A DNA stretch of 64,000 nucleotides, from assembly GCF_932526225.1 (NCBI RefSeq), contig NC_064041.1, forward strand, positions 1,748,699 to 1,812,698, written 5' to 3'. The translations under genes were made by a program, and so were the position numbers. Of the stretch, positions 1-10,328 are shown piece after piece. Source of the DNA: Nematostella vectensis (taxonomy: Eukaryota > Cnidaria > Anthozoa > Actiniaria > Edwardsiidae). Positions within the stretch are counted from its first letter, which is position 1, and every line of letters begins with the position of its first letter. Under the pieces are notes generated by a model. It made no database searches, was not told where the DNA came from, and saw nothing but the letters and a program-made list of their open reading frames with translations.

Positions 1-15
1 AGGCAATTATCTCAC

Positions 16-3000
16 CATTTTATCGAAGAACCCCTCGTTGTACTTGTAGACTTTGTAATAGGCGCTGACGAGCTCCTGCGCACGGAACTCGGGCGTGCTC
101 TCCTCTCTCTTTACACTCGCCTCAAACCCTTGCGGCAACCCACTGAATATAAACGGCATGGCAAATTCCAGAGTAAACGCGTAAACATTCGTGTCGAATA
201 CAAGCTCTGAAGGCTTCCCGAACTCCTTTTTAAAGAAATTGTTGAATTCCATCGTCAACGTTCCCGAGGCCTCTCCGACTAGTCCGACATCGTAGTCGGA
301 AGTGCACGAAGCAGTGCCGTACGGTTCCGGGTAACAGACCCCGGATGAAGGGATGACTGTCTTGCCATCACGTGACCGTTCACAAGGGGCCAGCTTTTTC
401 CCGCTTTGTTCGTATAATACTTGCGTGACGTATAAATACCTGAAAACAAAAACGTCACACAACGAGGAAATCTTACTTGCGTTACTTCCCTCCTCTACAA
501 ATGTGCTGTCTTCCACAAAAAATTTTTTTTTCGTAAAATGCCAAGCTCGAAAGCGACGTTCCGGGAATAAGACCCGGATTAATGAATGATAGCCGTCAAT
601 GGTATAAGGGACTTTTTTAGATCAAATTAAAATGAGCGCATTGTGTGTTCTTGGCCAATAATTCAATATGGTAAATTTCAAAATGGCCGCGCCTCGAAAA
701 CTATTCAGTTATGATGGCGTAATGTCCCGACGTTTTTCTGACCATTGCGCGTCGTAAATTACCTGGCCGCTGTAATGTAGAGCAGACTGGTGCAGCTTCG
801 ACTCGTTCGGAAAGCAGGGTTTTTCTTGGTGGCTTCCCAGTTGTTGTTGCGTTTAAAGAACGCTTTGGCCTTCTCGGCTGCCGTTGTGAATTGCCTCGTG
901 CCAAATTTACCTTTAAAGTTCGGCTGCGAGATCCACATATCCATGGAAGCGTGCTTTTTAAAGCCGTACGCATCTACGATGTTGGTCTTAATCCACTGGA
1001 TATCGTTACTGTTCTGATCTGATAGAGAGAGAGCAGGCTCTGGAGACCTGTAAAAATAAAAGTAGACAATAAAAAGGATGATTCGTTACACAAGAAAATG
1101 GACAACATTTTTCAGTAAGGTAGAATTGTGATTAATTCTTGAAAGACGGAAGCCATTAATTCAGAGAGTGTAATTTGTTAACAACGTGAAGACAAAACAT
1201 ACACAGAAAAAAAATATATATATATTAATATCCTTGAGATTTGCCGCCAATACTCGTTTTTAGCGCCCCCTTCGAATATGTGCCCTCCGTATGTCGCAGA
1301 ATAGCGAATAAGCGCCCTTCGAATCTGTGCCCTCCTTATGTCGCAGTGAATAAGCGCCCTTCGAATCTGAGCCCCGTTCAAATTAGTCTCTCCCCCCCAA
1401 AAAGTAAGTAGGACTGAATTGTGAGTCTTATATGTCATGAACTAAACATCTGGGGCCGGTTGCACAAAGCCTGGATAAGTTATCCGCCGGATAGGCGCTA
1501 AACGCCGGATAAAATCCCTATCCAGCGAATAGTTATCCGGCGGATAAAATAGCGTTCCACAAAGCGTGGATAGAAGGCTGGATAACTATCCGCCAAATCG
1601 CCATCATTTACCACTAAATGGCTTCCCGTTTCCATGGTAAATATGCAAAGCGCGCTCTGTTTTACGTTCAAACAAAATGGAGACCGTTGAAAAAGCTACT
1701 AAAAGTGCCAGAAAACAAACAGTTTATCGAGGCAAAGTGCATGTAAATCATTGAATGATCACAGGGGATAGTATTTAGCTTCTTCCTGTCTTTGGGAGTC
1801 ACATTTCTCGACAGACAATATAGTTTGATTCCAGTCCTGCCAAAGTTGCATGTAAGTTCGTAGTTCATCAAGAACAGTAAAATTCGTCGTTTGCATGTGT
1901 TTCAACTTTCACTGCGTCTAAAATTAATGTAAATTCTGACAAAAAATTTTGAAAGCAAGTATTCGGTGGATAAGATTTTATCCGACCGCTATCATCCGGA
2001 TAACTTTAACCGCTGGATAACTTTTATTCGGGCTTTGTGCAACCGAATCACGCCACTCGGATAACTTTTATCCGCTGGATAAGGATTTAACCGGTGGATA
2101 AGACTTATCCAGGCTTTGTGCAACCGGCCCCTGATTTGTTCTTTGTTTGTTCTGCAAGATTTGTGATGTGAATATTGCCTGGCAAGCTTTTAATGACGTA
2201 TGCGTTATGTAACTTCAATTGAAAAAGGGCAAGTGTGAAGGGCTTGCAAGACGTCATGTGTAGTTAGCTCGAGTTGTTTACTCGAGTTCAATAAACCCGT
2301 GGAGTCGTGCATTTTCAAGCATCTACGATAATTTAATACTTGAAAAACAAAAAAAGACATACGAAAGTTAATCATATATAACTGTGGTAATATGTAAATA
2401 ATTGCCCCGTTTTCAATTAGCCCCCCCCCCCACACACACACACACACACACAAACATCCGCGCAATTACATCGAAGTCACTCAATTGTTTCGCCTACGAT
2501 TCTCTCGTGCATATAAAACGCTCGTTCTAATTGGCTAGATAAAACGCTCGTTCTGATTGGCCAGCAATCCACATCTGAAGATAAGTGCAGTCATCTGGTC
2601 ACCGTGAAATATATGGTATCGCATTTGAAATTTAAAATGAAGTGCATAAAAGCATTGACCATCAGTAAAAGGCCTATGTACTATAAAAAGAAGCCCGTAG
2701 GGTTTTGCTAGAAGTTAAAAAAAAAAGAAGAAAACGCTTAGCGTCTTACGCAATCTGGTCGTGGTTCGCGGTACTGGGCTCTATCTGATCAGAGGTTGAC
2801 CAATCAGGCTGCTTCTTCAACAGATCCTCGGCCACGGAGACTGGGTATAGCTCATCGCATGCCTGAAAGTACAAACATAACAATAATGCCTTGGCAGTTT
2901 TTTTTTCCATTTTTGTAAGAGTCTGATGTTTCCATTGTTATCCAACAAGAAGGCGACGAACCAAGGTTGGGTAAAAATTGCGCTGTTCTTATTCAAGAAG

Positions 3001-6000
3001 AACTGCTAGCTAAAAGAAAGGTTTCAATGATTAAATGGATTTTGACTCTTGGTGTAGGTATTCAAGAAAAGTATATTCGATGATTATAAGAAACCAATTC
3101 TTTCGGCATTGTAGGAAACGCGTATCTTAGTCTCTGGAGCTTTTCTAGGGTTTCCTGTGTTTTTTCGGGTTTCCTGTGGTTGATGACGTCAACGGAAACC
3201 TATTGCACCTCCCCAGCCCTTCCTGCGTCACGTCCGGGGGATCACAGGGATCCCGCACAGATCGTTAGTGACCTGGTGACTACTGAAAACAATCGTCTCC
3301 CCACGCAACTTGCCATCCCCGATAAAACGCTTAAAGAGAAGCTTGACAAACAAGACAGGCCTGAAAACTGCCCTGCTGCTAAAGCTACGAGAGTCAATCC
3401 GGGAATATGGCGTAAGCTCCGTGAGCATACCCAAAAACGAGACCTTCAGTTTTATAAACTACAACATGCGCTCGTGAAAGGTATTATGCCTTTGACCCGA
3501 TTGACAGACATGTGCATGTCAGCCAAAGGAAGCTTGGACGCAGCCTCTGTCCAGCAGATAAAACAGTTTGGCCTAGAAGCATTATCACTTATTACTCATG
3601 CTAATTATGAGCTTAATATGCAAAGAAGGCTTTTGATGAAGCCAGACATTGGCAGAGAATATGCTGCTCTGTGCTCCCCTCAAGTCCCATTCACGGACAT
3701 GCTTTTTGGGGACGATTTGCAAAAGCATCTCAAAGACATCGGAGATGTCAATAAAATTGGGGCCAAGTTGCAGTCAAAAAAGGGGCCCCAGAGCTTCAGG
3801 TCCTCTCAAGTCAACAACCACAGAAGGAGCTCAAAAAACTGGAACAGCCAAAATTACAAGTCTTGGAAACGAAGGGAGCCAACTCAGAAGAGCTCCATCC
3901 AGGGCAAGCGCCCATCACAGTAGGCCAAGCCTGCTCTGCAACACCAAATGTAAGTGTTGCCAATACTTTTATTGCTGGCAATATATCTAATCATGTCTCA
4001 AATTGGGAGCTGATCACATCAGACCCTAGCATTCTTGAGATTGTTACTGGCTACCAGTTGGAACTCAATAGCATACCTAATCAATCAACTGTACCCCATT
4101 TCAGGTTTTCTAAAGGGGAAAGTTTGATTATAGCTAATGAGATAGACAAGTTACTTCATAAAGGAGTATTATCAAAGTCTTTTCACTGTGAGGGTGAATT
4201 CATCTCTACGGTTTTTACTAGACCAAACAAGGATGGATCACACAGGCTCGTTTTTAATCTTAAGAGATTAAATACCTTTGTAGCCTACCACCATTTTAAA
4301 ATGGAATCCCTCCAATCAGCTGCTCAGCTGATAAAAAAGGACTGGATGGCAGTTTTAGATCTCAAGGATGCTTATTATTCTGTATCTGTACATCCCAGGT
4401 ACAGAATGTACCTCCGAATTGAGTTCAATGACTCTGTTTTTGAGTATTCCTGCCTTGCTAATGGATTGGCATCTGCACCTTGGGTTTTTACAAAGCTTAT
4501 GAAACCAGTTCTTGCTAGCCTGGGAGAAAAAGGGAATCTCTTAGTGGGCTACATTGATGATATCCTTCTCTTGGCTGATAACCCTGACAAATTGTTGCAG
4601 GAAATTTCAGAAGCTGTCTCATTACTAAAGTCACTGGGGTTTACTGTACACAAGACAAAATCTGTCACCACCCCAGCTCAAACAGCCAAGTTTTTAGGGT
4701 TCATTCTCAATTCACAGAACATGACCATCTCCATGGTCCCTGAAAAAGTAGACAAAATAAGGTCAGCATGTTCTGCACTAGAACAAAAGGAAGGCCAGGT
4801 AAACATCAGAGATGTTGCCTCTGTTGTAGGCCTTGTGGTATCTGCTTTTTCAGGGGTACAATATGCTCAACTTTATTATCGAGCTCTAGAGAATGACAAA
4901 ACTGATGCATTGAAATGCAATGGTTGGAATCTTGAGGGAAAATGGTCCTCTCCCCTTTGCCAAAGCAGGACCTACTATGGTGGATACAGGGTGTTGATAA
5001 ACATCCTCAAGCCATTATCTCACCTCCTCCTGCAGTGATACTTAAAACTGACAGCTCTCTAAAAGGCTGGGGAGGGGTGTTGGAAGATACAGACATGATA
5101 ACAGGGGGTAGATGGTCATTTAAGGAGTCTCAATCCAATATCAATTATTTGGAACTCAAGGCCATCTTGCTTTCCTTGAAATCCCTCTGTGACCACATGC
5201 AATCTACCCACATTAAAGTGCTCTGTGATAATACAACTGCTGTGTCTTGTATACGGAACATGGGAGGCACTAAATCCAGAGAGTGCAACACCAGAGAGAT
5301 AACAATGTGGTGCATGAGCAGACAACTGAAGTTGGCCATTTCCCACATACCAGGCAAATTGAATACTGAGGCTGATGCTGCTAGCCGGAAATTTAACAGT
5401 AACACTGAATGGTCATTAGATGCAAATGCATTCAGTAGCCTTGTATGTAGATGGGGCACCGCAGACATAGATATGTTTGCTTCCAGACTGAACTATAAAG
5501 TTACTCCTTATGTTGCCTGGAGACCAGACCCTGGGGCTATAGCTATTGATGCTTTTTTGTTAGACTGGAGCAAATATAATCTGATATATTGCTTTCCTCC
5601 TTTCAGCCTTATAGGCAAAGTTCTACAATTTATAGAGGAGAGCGGCACAACAGCAATCATAGTAATCCCTCATTGGCCAACACAGTTTTGGTACCCCTCC
5701 CTGCTTCAGCTGCTCAAGGCTCCACCAGTGCAAATCAAGATGCGCAAACAGACCTTAGCTCTGCCGTTTCAGCCAGAAAAGGTACATCCACTGTATCCAA
5801 AGCTTCAGCTTCTTGGTTGTCTTGTGTCCGGTCATCGCTAGTTGCGCAGGGGGTACAAGGAGAGCCTTTGGAAATCATTTTAAAGTCTTGGCGGTCAGGA
5901 ACTCGAAAGCAATATAAAACTTATGTCAAGACCTGGGTCAAGTATTGCTTGGATAATGGAGTTAATCAGATACAGCCAAGTCTGCGAAACGTTCTGAATT

Positions 6001-8094
6001 TCCTTACATCTCCGTCTAAAACTGTTGGTTTTAGTGCTGTTGCTACAGCCAGAAGTGCAGTATCATCGTTTATTTTGATAGACGGTCTCAAAGTTGGTGA
6101 GCTCCCACTGGTGTCACCATTCATGACTGGATTGTTTAATGAGAAGCCCGCACTGTTTCAACATTGAACCCACATACAGTTTTGACATATCTTAAAAGTC
6201 TACCATCTTTTGGGGAAATGTCACTAAAGCAACTTACTCAGAAGCTGGTTATGCTTATGGCTCTGCTGTCAGCCCAGAGAACTCAAACACTACAGACATT
6301 ATCTATTGAGGATATGACTGTCACTCCTGGGAAATACATATTCTATGTTTCATCCATCTTAAAGCAGACATCTGCCAAAGGAGGCAAGAACAGACATTTA
6401 TCGCCTATAGTTTTCACTAGTTTTACCCCAGATAAGAGTTTGTGTGTTGTAGAGGCCCTTTCCCTGCTAGCAGAGGCCTCTTTTCTCTGTATTTCGCTGG
6501 GCTGGAGTTCGCGAGGAAAAGATACCTCTGCCATGGGTCGCAAGTTCGTTTGATCAAACCGCCGTCCACGGACGTGGACGAGATCCAGAGCGCATGCTCC
6601 GTTCATTAAAATTACTGGCCACTATTTGAGCCCACAATGACTAGCGCATGCATAAAACGTATATCCGCTGCGGGATAATAAGCCCGCATTCGAAACGGCG
6701 TCCTCCGTAGAAATATCACGCGACAAATTATAAAAGAAGCCATTCAATGCCTTATCTTCATTCAGAATTTTCTCTCTTTTGACTAACGAGTCAATCTTCC
6801 GTTTACAGGTTTTGCATATTCTTTTGGGAATAGCTGATCTAAGTTTACCAAAAAGTTTTGTAACATTTTCTTCGAATCCAACTGTGCGATATTTACATTG
6901 AAGAAACTCGCCTGCCCAGATGTCTTAAAATTAATCCCACAAACAAGACAAAACTCGTCTTTGCTGCGTTTGTTGTTCAATCTTTTTAGTGACGTTTTAG
7001 GTGATTGAAATTGAACAGTTTTTTTCTTTTTTCGGAGAGGAGAACTAACCGGAGTTTGATTCATGATTTCCGACTAAACCCATGCAAAGCATATTAGCAT
7101 ATTGACAGCTTTCGCGCGATGGTACGGGTTTTGGCACGTCGGTCGCTTATTAACGCTAACGCATGCGCAACAGAGACAGTTTCGACCCATGGCAGAGGTA
7201 TCTTTTCCTCGCGAACTCCAGCCCAGCGAAATACAGAGAAAAGAGGCCTCTGCTAGCAGGGAAAGAGGCCCTTGATGTCTACATTCAAAGAACAGCTCCT
7301 TTTCGAAAACAAACAAAGCAGTTACTGATATGCCATACTGCACCACATGGACCTGCGTCAAAGGACAGTGTACCACGTTGGATCAAACAAACAATGAAGG
7401 CAGCAGGAATTAACACTGACATTTTTAAGCCACTTAGCACCAGAAGTGCTTCTACATCAGCAGCTAAGGCTGCAAATGTTCCTATACAGAAAATTATGCG
7501 TGTAGCTGACTGGCGTTCTGATTCTGTATTTACGCAGCTTTACGATAGGCCAGTCAAGACTGGAAGTATGTTTGCTAATGCCATACTTAATAGCTGCTCA
7601 TGAAACGTCTAGTTATTATTGTTACCTTGTTAGAGCAATACGAGATTTGCATACAGTTTTGGGTACATTGTACTCCAGGTAAGTCTCGTTTAATTTTTCA
7701 ATCAATGGCTGTCGTTTTTCTAAATGGTGTAAAAGAGCCTGGGGCGAGCCAGAGGGAGACCTGTGATATTCCAAAACGTTAGGGACTAGGCTCCACTTCC
7801 AAGATGGCTGCCAGCAGAATCGTAGTAAACACGAATTCCTGCAAGTTTACGTGGAAATTCTCGACTTACAAAGCTCTAGAGCGATAAAAAAGCGAAAGAA
7901 TGATTGAAGCGGACTCCCAAATATGTAATGCCTAATAAGGAAATGGCCGAGCGAGCTGGAAAAACGACAGTTTTTAAAACAAGATTGACTGATGTGATAA
8001 AGGTACTCTAGAGCACTTTCCAAAGCTTACCACAAATCCCATAGCGACAAACAACAAGGCTACAACCAATGAACTCTTCATGATGTGATGCCAG
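16..8094 (-). CDS. Secreted protein of unrecognised family, 3' end outside window
   Basis: Four coding exons on the minus strand join in phase: 8081-8031 (start ATG, 17 codons), 2862-2750, 1047-763 and 439-16. They give 291 codons and then a donor (ATG|GTGAGA), so the gene continues to the left of the window. The first exon encodes a hydrophobic leader (MKSSLVVALLFVAMGFV) that reads as a signal peptide. A pyrimidine-rich acceptor ends at 8095, so a non-coding 5' exon probably lies further right. The mature part has several cysteines and a conspicuous TSDYDVGLVG stretch in the last exon, superficially like the D-x-D of nucleotidyltransferases; I do not assign that function. All junctions have standard splice sites (for example tttcag|G at 440, CAG|GTAATT at 763). 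The intron 2863-8030 carries a DIRS-like element in opposite orientation. Exon structure is well supported; function is unknown. Confidence 0.7.
1262..1375. repeat. Short tandem repeat, ~50-bp unit, 3 copies
   Basis: Three imperfect copies of a unit containing GCGCCC, TTCGAAT, TGCCCTCC and TATGTCGCAG lie in the intron between the exons at 763-1047 and 2750-2862. The reading frames through it are repeat-derived. Confidence 0.6.
1452..2131. mobile_element. MITE with ~30-bp terminal inverted repeats
   Basis: The left end begins GGGGCCGGTTGCACAAAGCC and the right end is its exact reverse complement (GGCTTTGTGCAACCGGCCCC). Both sub-terminal regions are rich in GGATAA/TTATCC motifs facing each other. 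The element is 680 bp and sits in an intron of the secreted-protein gene. No clear target-site duplication was found. A short plus-strand ORF beginning at 1677 (METVEKATKS) may be the remains of an internal coding sequence but stops quickly. No superfamily is assigned. Confidence 0.8.
2421..2452. repeat. C tract followed by (CA)n microsatellite
   Basis: A run of C is followed directly by about ten CA dinucleotides. The same C-tract-then-(CA)n arrangement recurs at 9620-9704, 36205-36234 and 41630-41673. Confidence 0.8.
3180..3923 (+). CDS. DIRS-like gag-type ORF1
   Basis: This 247-codon ORF has a low-complexity N-terminus, a central region around residues 75-150 with charged helices (KLREHTQKRDLQFYKLQ, then LVKGIMPLTRLTDM), and a basic, Ser/Asn-rich tail (HRRSSKNWNSQNYKSWKRRE) expected to bind nucleic acid. 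DIRS elements encode a poorly conserved first ORF at this position that packages the RNA. It overlaps the start of the reverse-transcriptase frame by about 60 bp in a different frame. Assignment as gag rests on position and composition rather than on a diagnostic motif. Confidence 0.6.
   Translation: MMTSTETYCTSPALPASRPGDHRDPAQIVSDLVTTENNRLPTQLAIPDKTLKEKLDKQDRPENCPAAKATRVNPGIWRKLREHTQKRDLQFYKLQHALVKGIMPLTRLTDMCMSAKGSLDAASVQQIKQFGLEALSLITHANYELNMQRRLLMKPDIGREYAALCSPQVPFTDMLFGDDLQKHLKDIGDVNKIGAKLQSKKGPQSFRSSQVNNHRRSSKNWNSQNYKSWKRREPTQKSSIQGKRPSQ
3863..5841 (+). pseudogene. DIRS-like RT / RNase H / methyltransferase-like ORF, frameshifted
   Basis: The first frame (3863-5038) carries the RT fingers and palm: a TRPNKDGSHRLVFNLKRLN block, the LDLKDAYYSV block with the first catalytic Asp, GLASAPWVF, and the catalytic YIDD at 4550-4561. 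The second frame (from about 4942 to 5841) continues with RNase H: TDSSLKGWGG, NYLELKAI, CDNTTAVSCI and the C-terminal Asp in PGKLNTEADAASR. After RNase H comes a DIDMFASRLN...WRPDPGA segment ending in CFPPFSL. In DIRS elements this region is described as a putative N6-adenine methyltransferase; PPF resembles its (D/N)PPY motif. RT and RNase H are out of frame with each other. The shift maps to the A-run near 4940 and looks like loss of one base, so no intact polyprotein can be made. Confidence 0.85.
6460..7263. mobile_element. Mutator-like (MULE) non-autonomous element, 804 bp
   Basis: Terminal inverted repeats are about 83 bp and essentially perfect, beginning TTCCCTGCTAGCAGAGGCC at 6460 and ending with its reverse complement at 7263. 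Identical 9-bp flanks AGAGGCCCT lie at 6451-6459 and 7264-7272. Long TIRs with 9-bp target duplications are the hallmark of the Mutator superfamily. Near-identity of the arms implies recent insertion, later than the DIRS copy it interrupts. No full transposase is present. Confidence 0.85.
6610..7064 (-). pseudogene. Zinc-binding N-terminal gene fragment carried inside the MULE
   Basis: An ORF starting at 7064 (MNQTPVSSPLRKKKKTVQF) contains CLVCG, about 40 residues in. Downstream, in another frame, the sequence reads ICKTCKRKIDSLVKREK and stays open to a stop near 6625. Two C-x2-C motifs in different frames suggest one original zinc-binding domain broken by a frameshift around 6900. The lysine-rich N-terminus followed by a two-CxxC domain looks like the start of a transposase or DNA-binding protein. 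It may be left from the autonomous parent or captured from a host gene. I do not recognise the family. Confidence 0.4.
7700..7995 (+). repeat. Dispersed repeat, copy A
   Basis: The segment shares a long, gapped match with 21960-22205 in the same orientation. Shared blocks include GCTGTCGTTTTTCTAAATGG, CGTAGTAAACACGAATTC / CGTAGCTAACACGAATTC, and GTTTTTAAAACAAGATTGA / GTGTTTAAAACAAGATTAA. Both copies hold an AAGATGGC/AAAATGGC box. The element has no coding potential I can see. It lies just 3' of the DIRS recombinase and just 5' of the secreted-protein exon at 8031. Confidence 0.65.
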
Positions 8095-9662
8095 CTGAAA
8101 GAAAAAAAAAGGCATGAGTGCCCTTTTTGTATGAAGAAAGATTTCGCGTTGTAGGACTGGTACCGAGACAAAAGTTCTTCTCAATTGGCCAAAAATGGTC
8201 AAAATCCCAGTCATATTTTTCCAATTCTAAATCATAAAGTTAACCCGCGATGCGGTTGATGACAGTGAACTTGCAGGTATTACAAATGAAGAATTGATAT
8301 GTTTACTGGGCTGGATTTTCTTGATGTGGGATGCGCATAAGAATCCGTTCATGCTTCATTTTTTTCACTGCCACATTTTAAATCATTGCAATTAAAAGTT
8401 TTTTTCTTCTGCGCATCTGTTCTAATTTTTGTCACCACAAAAACCTGGTCACAATTGTAACGCACTCCTGTATTGAAAATAAAAGCCCAACGAACTCTTT
8501 CTTTATTTCTTCAATTTTTTTTATGGCCACACCCTTATCTATGAGGTTTTCGCTTCTTCATAAAAAATTAATACAAGAATAAATGTTTAAAAAAGAGATA
8601 AACAATTGACTTTGATAAAGAAACATGATAATCGTGATTGGCGAAATGTATACACCGATTTGAAATAAGCTTTCTATAAGCATTCTATAATCCATATGTT
8701 GCAACCCGTATTTTTTCATGGGTAATAAAGTATAGATGGCAAAATCCTCGTCTCAAGAGCATTGCCTCGCAAAGAACTTGGGCGCCGTCATTTTTCGCTT
8801 GATCCACCTGGCTGCAAAACATTTTAATCTCGAGCGCATCCTTTACAATTACAATGATCTTTTTAGAGGGTTACATTTTAGCCGTGAGATAGGTGCATAT
8901 ACGTCATTTTCCCTCCTTTTTTTTATCATTTCTTGTGTACTAGATGCTCTAGTTCTATATAGTTCTATCAATGTTCTTATCTTATCCTTTTAGTCTTAGT
9001 AAATTGTATAAGGTTGAAGACTCCATTGTGTCCACTTTCCATTACCAGAATCTACCGCCTTTTGACATGTTAAATTTAAAATAAAAACAGATATTTGTTA
9101 AAAGATAGGAAAATGTATTACAGTAAACGGAGCCCTCCCATAGCGTTAATTATTATTTTTAAGAGATACCTTATCGCCTGGGCTCCGATCTCAAGACAGC
9201 AAATACATCTGATGTGAACTGCTCTTAACTATCATCCATGTAATGATGATAATAAATTAATGTGATTTCATTTTACCCGCCTTTCTTGAGTACCGTAAAT
9301 GTCACTTCTAAGGATGATATACCCACCCGCACTAGTCCCCCAAGTGGCCACCTGGCCATTAGATCTTTCGATTTGCAGGCTCGGAATCGAATTCTTGTTT
9401 AATCATTAGATAAGAATTCTTGATTCGAACGCATCTTTTGTCAGGCATCCCGGTGGGCGGGGAGGAGCTTTTTAAGCTAAAAAGGTCTGAAAAAGAAAAA
9501 TTCAAAAATAGAAAGACTTGAAATAAGTTTTTTGTCTATATTACGCTCTAATCTCTGCATACTCTCTAATTCCAACCATTTTTTAGGCCCCTGTGCTGAT
9601 TTTTTTTTTCAATTGTCACCCCCCCCCCCCCACCACCCCACCTCAGCCCTCTCTCCCCCCCC

Positions 9663-9693
<31 letters not shown>

Positions 9694-10328
9694 ACACACA
9701 CACGCACTTTTCAAAAACATACTCCGTCCGCGGTCCCCATTTGTTGGGCTGATAGGTTAGGTTGATTGAGTCATTATTGGCTTACGGGGAAGGGGAGAGT
9801 GGGAACGTGACGCGCGTTCACCTTAGAATGCAGTTTTGACTCTAAACTTCTCTGTTTTAGTGCTTCCTTGATATATTATTTTCAAGCCATTTTTAAACAT
9901 CATTCACGCATCTGGTCTCTCTGCCTTTTTTCGTCTGTACAGATCCATATTTTTTTTATTTTTACAATTACAATTTATGAGATTGCGAGAAAGAACACGG
10001 TATTGGTGGAACATATTCGTTCTTTATTTCCGGTGGAATGAACTAAAACTCAAACTCCTTTTTAACTTGAACTGACGCCAGGTTTGCTTTAAATTTCTAC
10101 TCTGGTTATCTCGACTGCTCTTTTATGCGCCGGAAGTAAAGTTTTACTTCCGGTGTCAACTTGCGAGCATTCGAGATCAAATGTCTCTCCGGCTTTTTAT
10201 GACGACCAGGCGATGGACCTAGAGAACTACTAAAGGTTTGACTCTAATAATGGCTCTATCGTCTCCAAGAATTCCCCTGAAACATCGGGGATTGAATAGA
10301 GAGATGATATATCGACAATAGTCATATC
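8095..10328. other. Intergenic region between two divergent genes
   Basis: This stretch separates the secreted-protein gene (minus) from the RalGEF gene (plus). It is mostly AT-rich and holds no ORF I believe; the 85-codon ORF at 8736-8993 has no protein-like pattern. A C-tract/(CA)n microsatellite sits at 9620-9704. Promoters of both genes are expected here. The most GC-rich part, with CTTCCGG-type boxes, is at about 10120-10370, next to the RalGEF start. Confidence 0.5.
9620..9704. repeat. Interrupted poly-C tract and (CA)n microsatellite
   Basis: Two long C runs are followed by about twelve CA dinucleotides. Apparent ORFs through it are repeat artefacts. Confidence 0.85.

Larger units (their letters stand above)
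3180..7603 (+). mobile_element. DIRS-like tyrosine-recombinase retrotransposon, decayed
   Basis: The order is gag-like ORF, reverse transcriptase, RNase H, methyltransferase-like segment, then a tyrosine recombinase in an overlapping frame. This is the known order of DIRS-group elements. Coding coordinates are given; the true ends are not delimited because I could not find the inverted terminal repeats or the internal complementary region. The copy looks inactive: a frameshift lies near 4940 (RT/RNase H), another near 6160 in the recombinase, and a Mutator-like insertion occupies 6460-7263. It lies antisense inside an intron of the secreted-protein gene. Confidence 0.88.
5740..7603 (+). pseudogene. 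DIRS-like tyrosine recombinase, broken by frameshift and insertion
   Basis: The reading frame overlaps the end of the RT/RNase H/methyltransferase-like ORF, as usual in DIRS elements. The N-terminal SAM-like region runs to about 6160 (SWRSGTRKQYKTYVKTWVKY). The frame then shifts and the catalytic region continues (ALLSAQRTQTLQTL with the first catalytic Arg). At 6460 it is cut by an 804-bp Mutator-like insertion; removing the insertion and one 9-bp target copy leaves the frame in register. The last part (7273-7603) holds STRSASTSAA with the second catalytic Arg at 7442-7444 and the presumed nucleophile Tyr in FTQLYDRP. The HxxR box reads LxxR here: CTT at 7433-7435 stands where the family has His. 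Confidence 0.82.

Noticed and set aside
8736-8993. 85-codon plus-strand ORF
   Set aside because: T-rich hydrophobic translation, no motif, no splice or promoter context.
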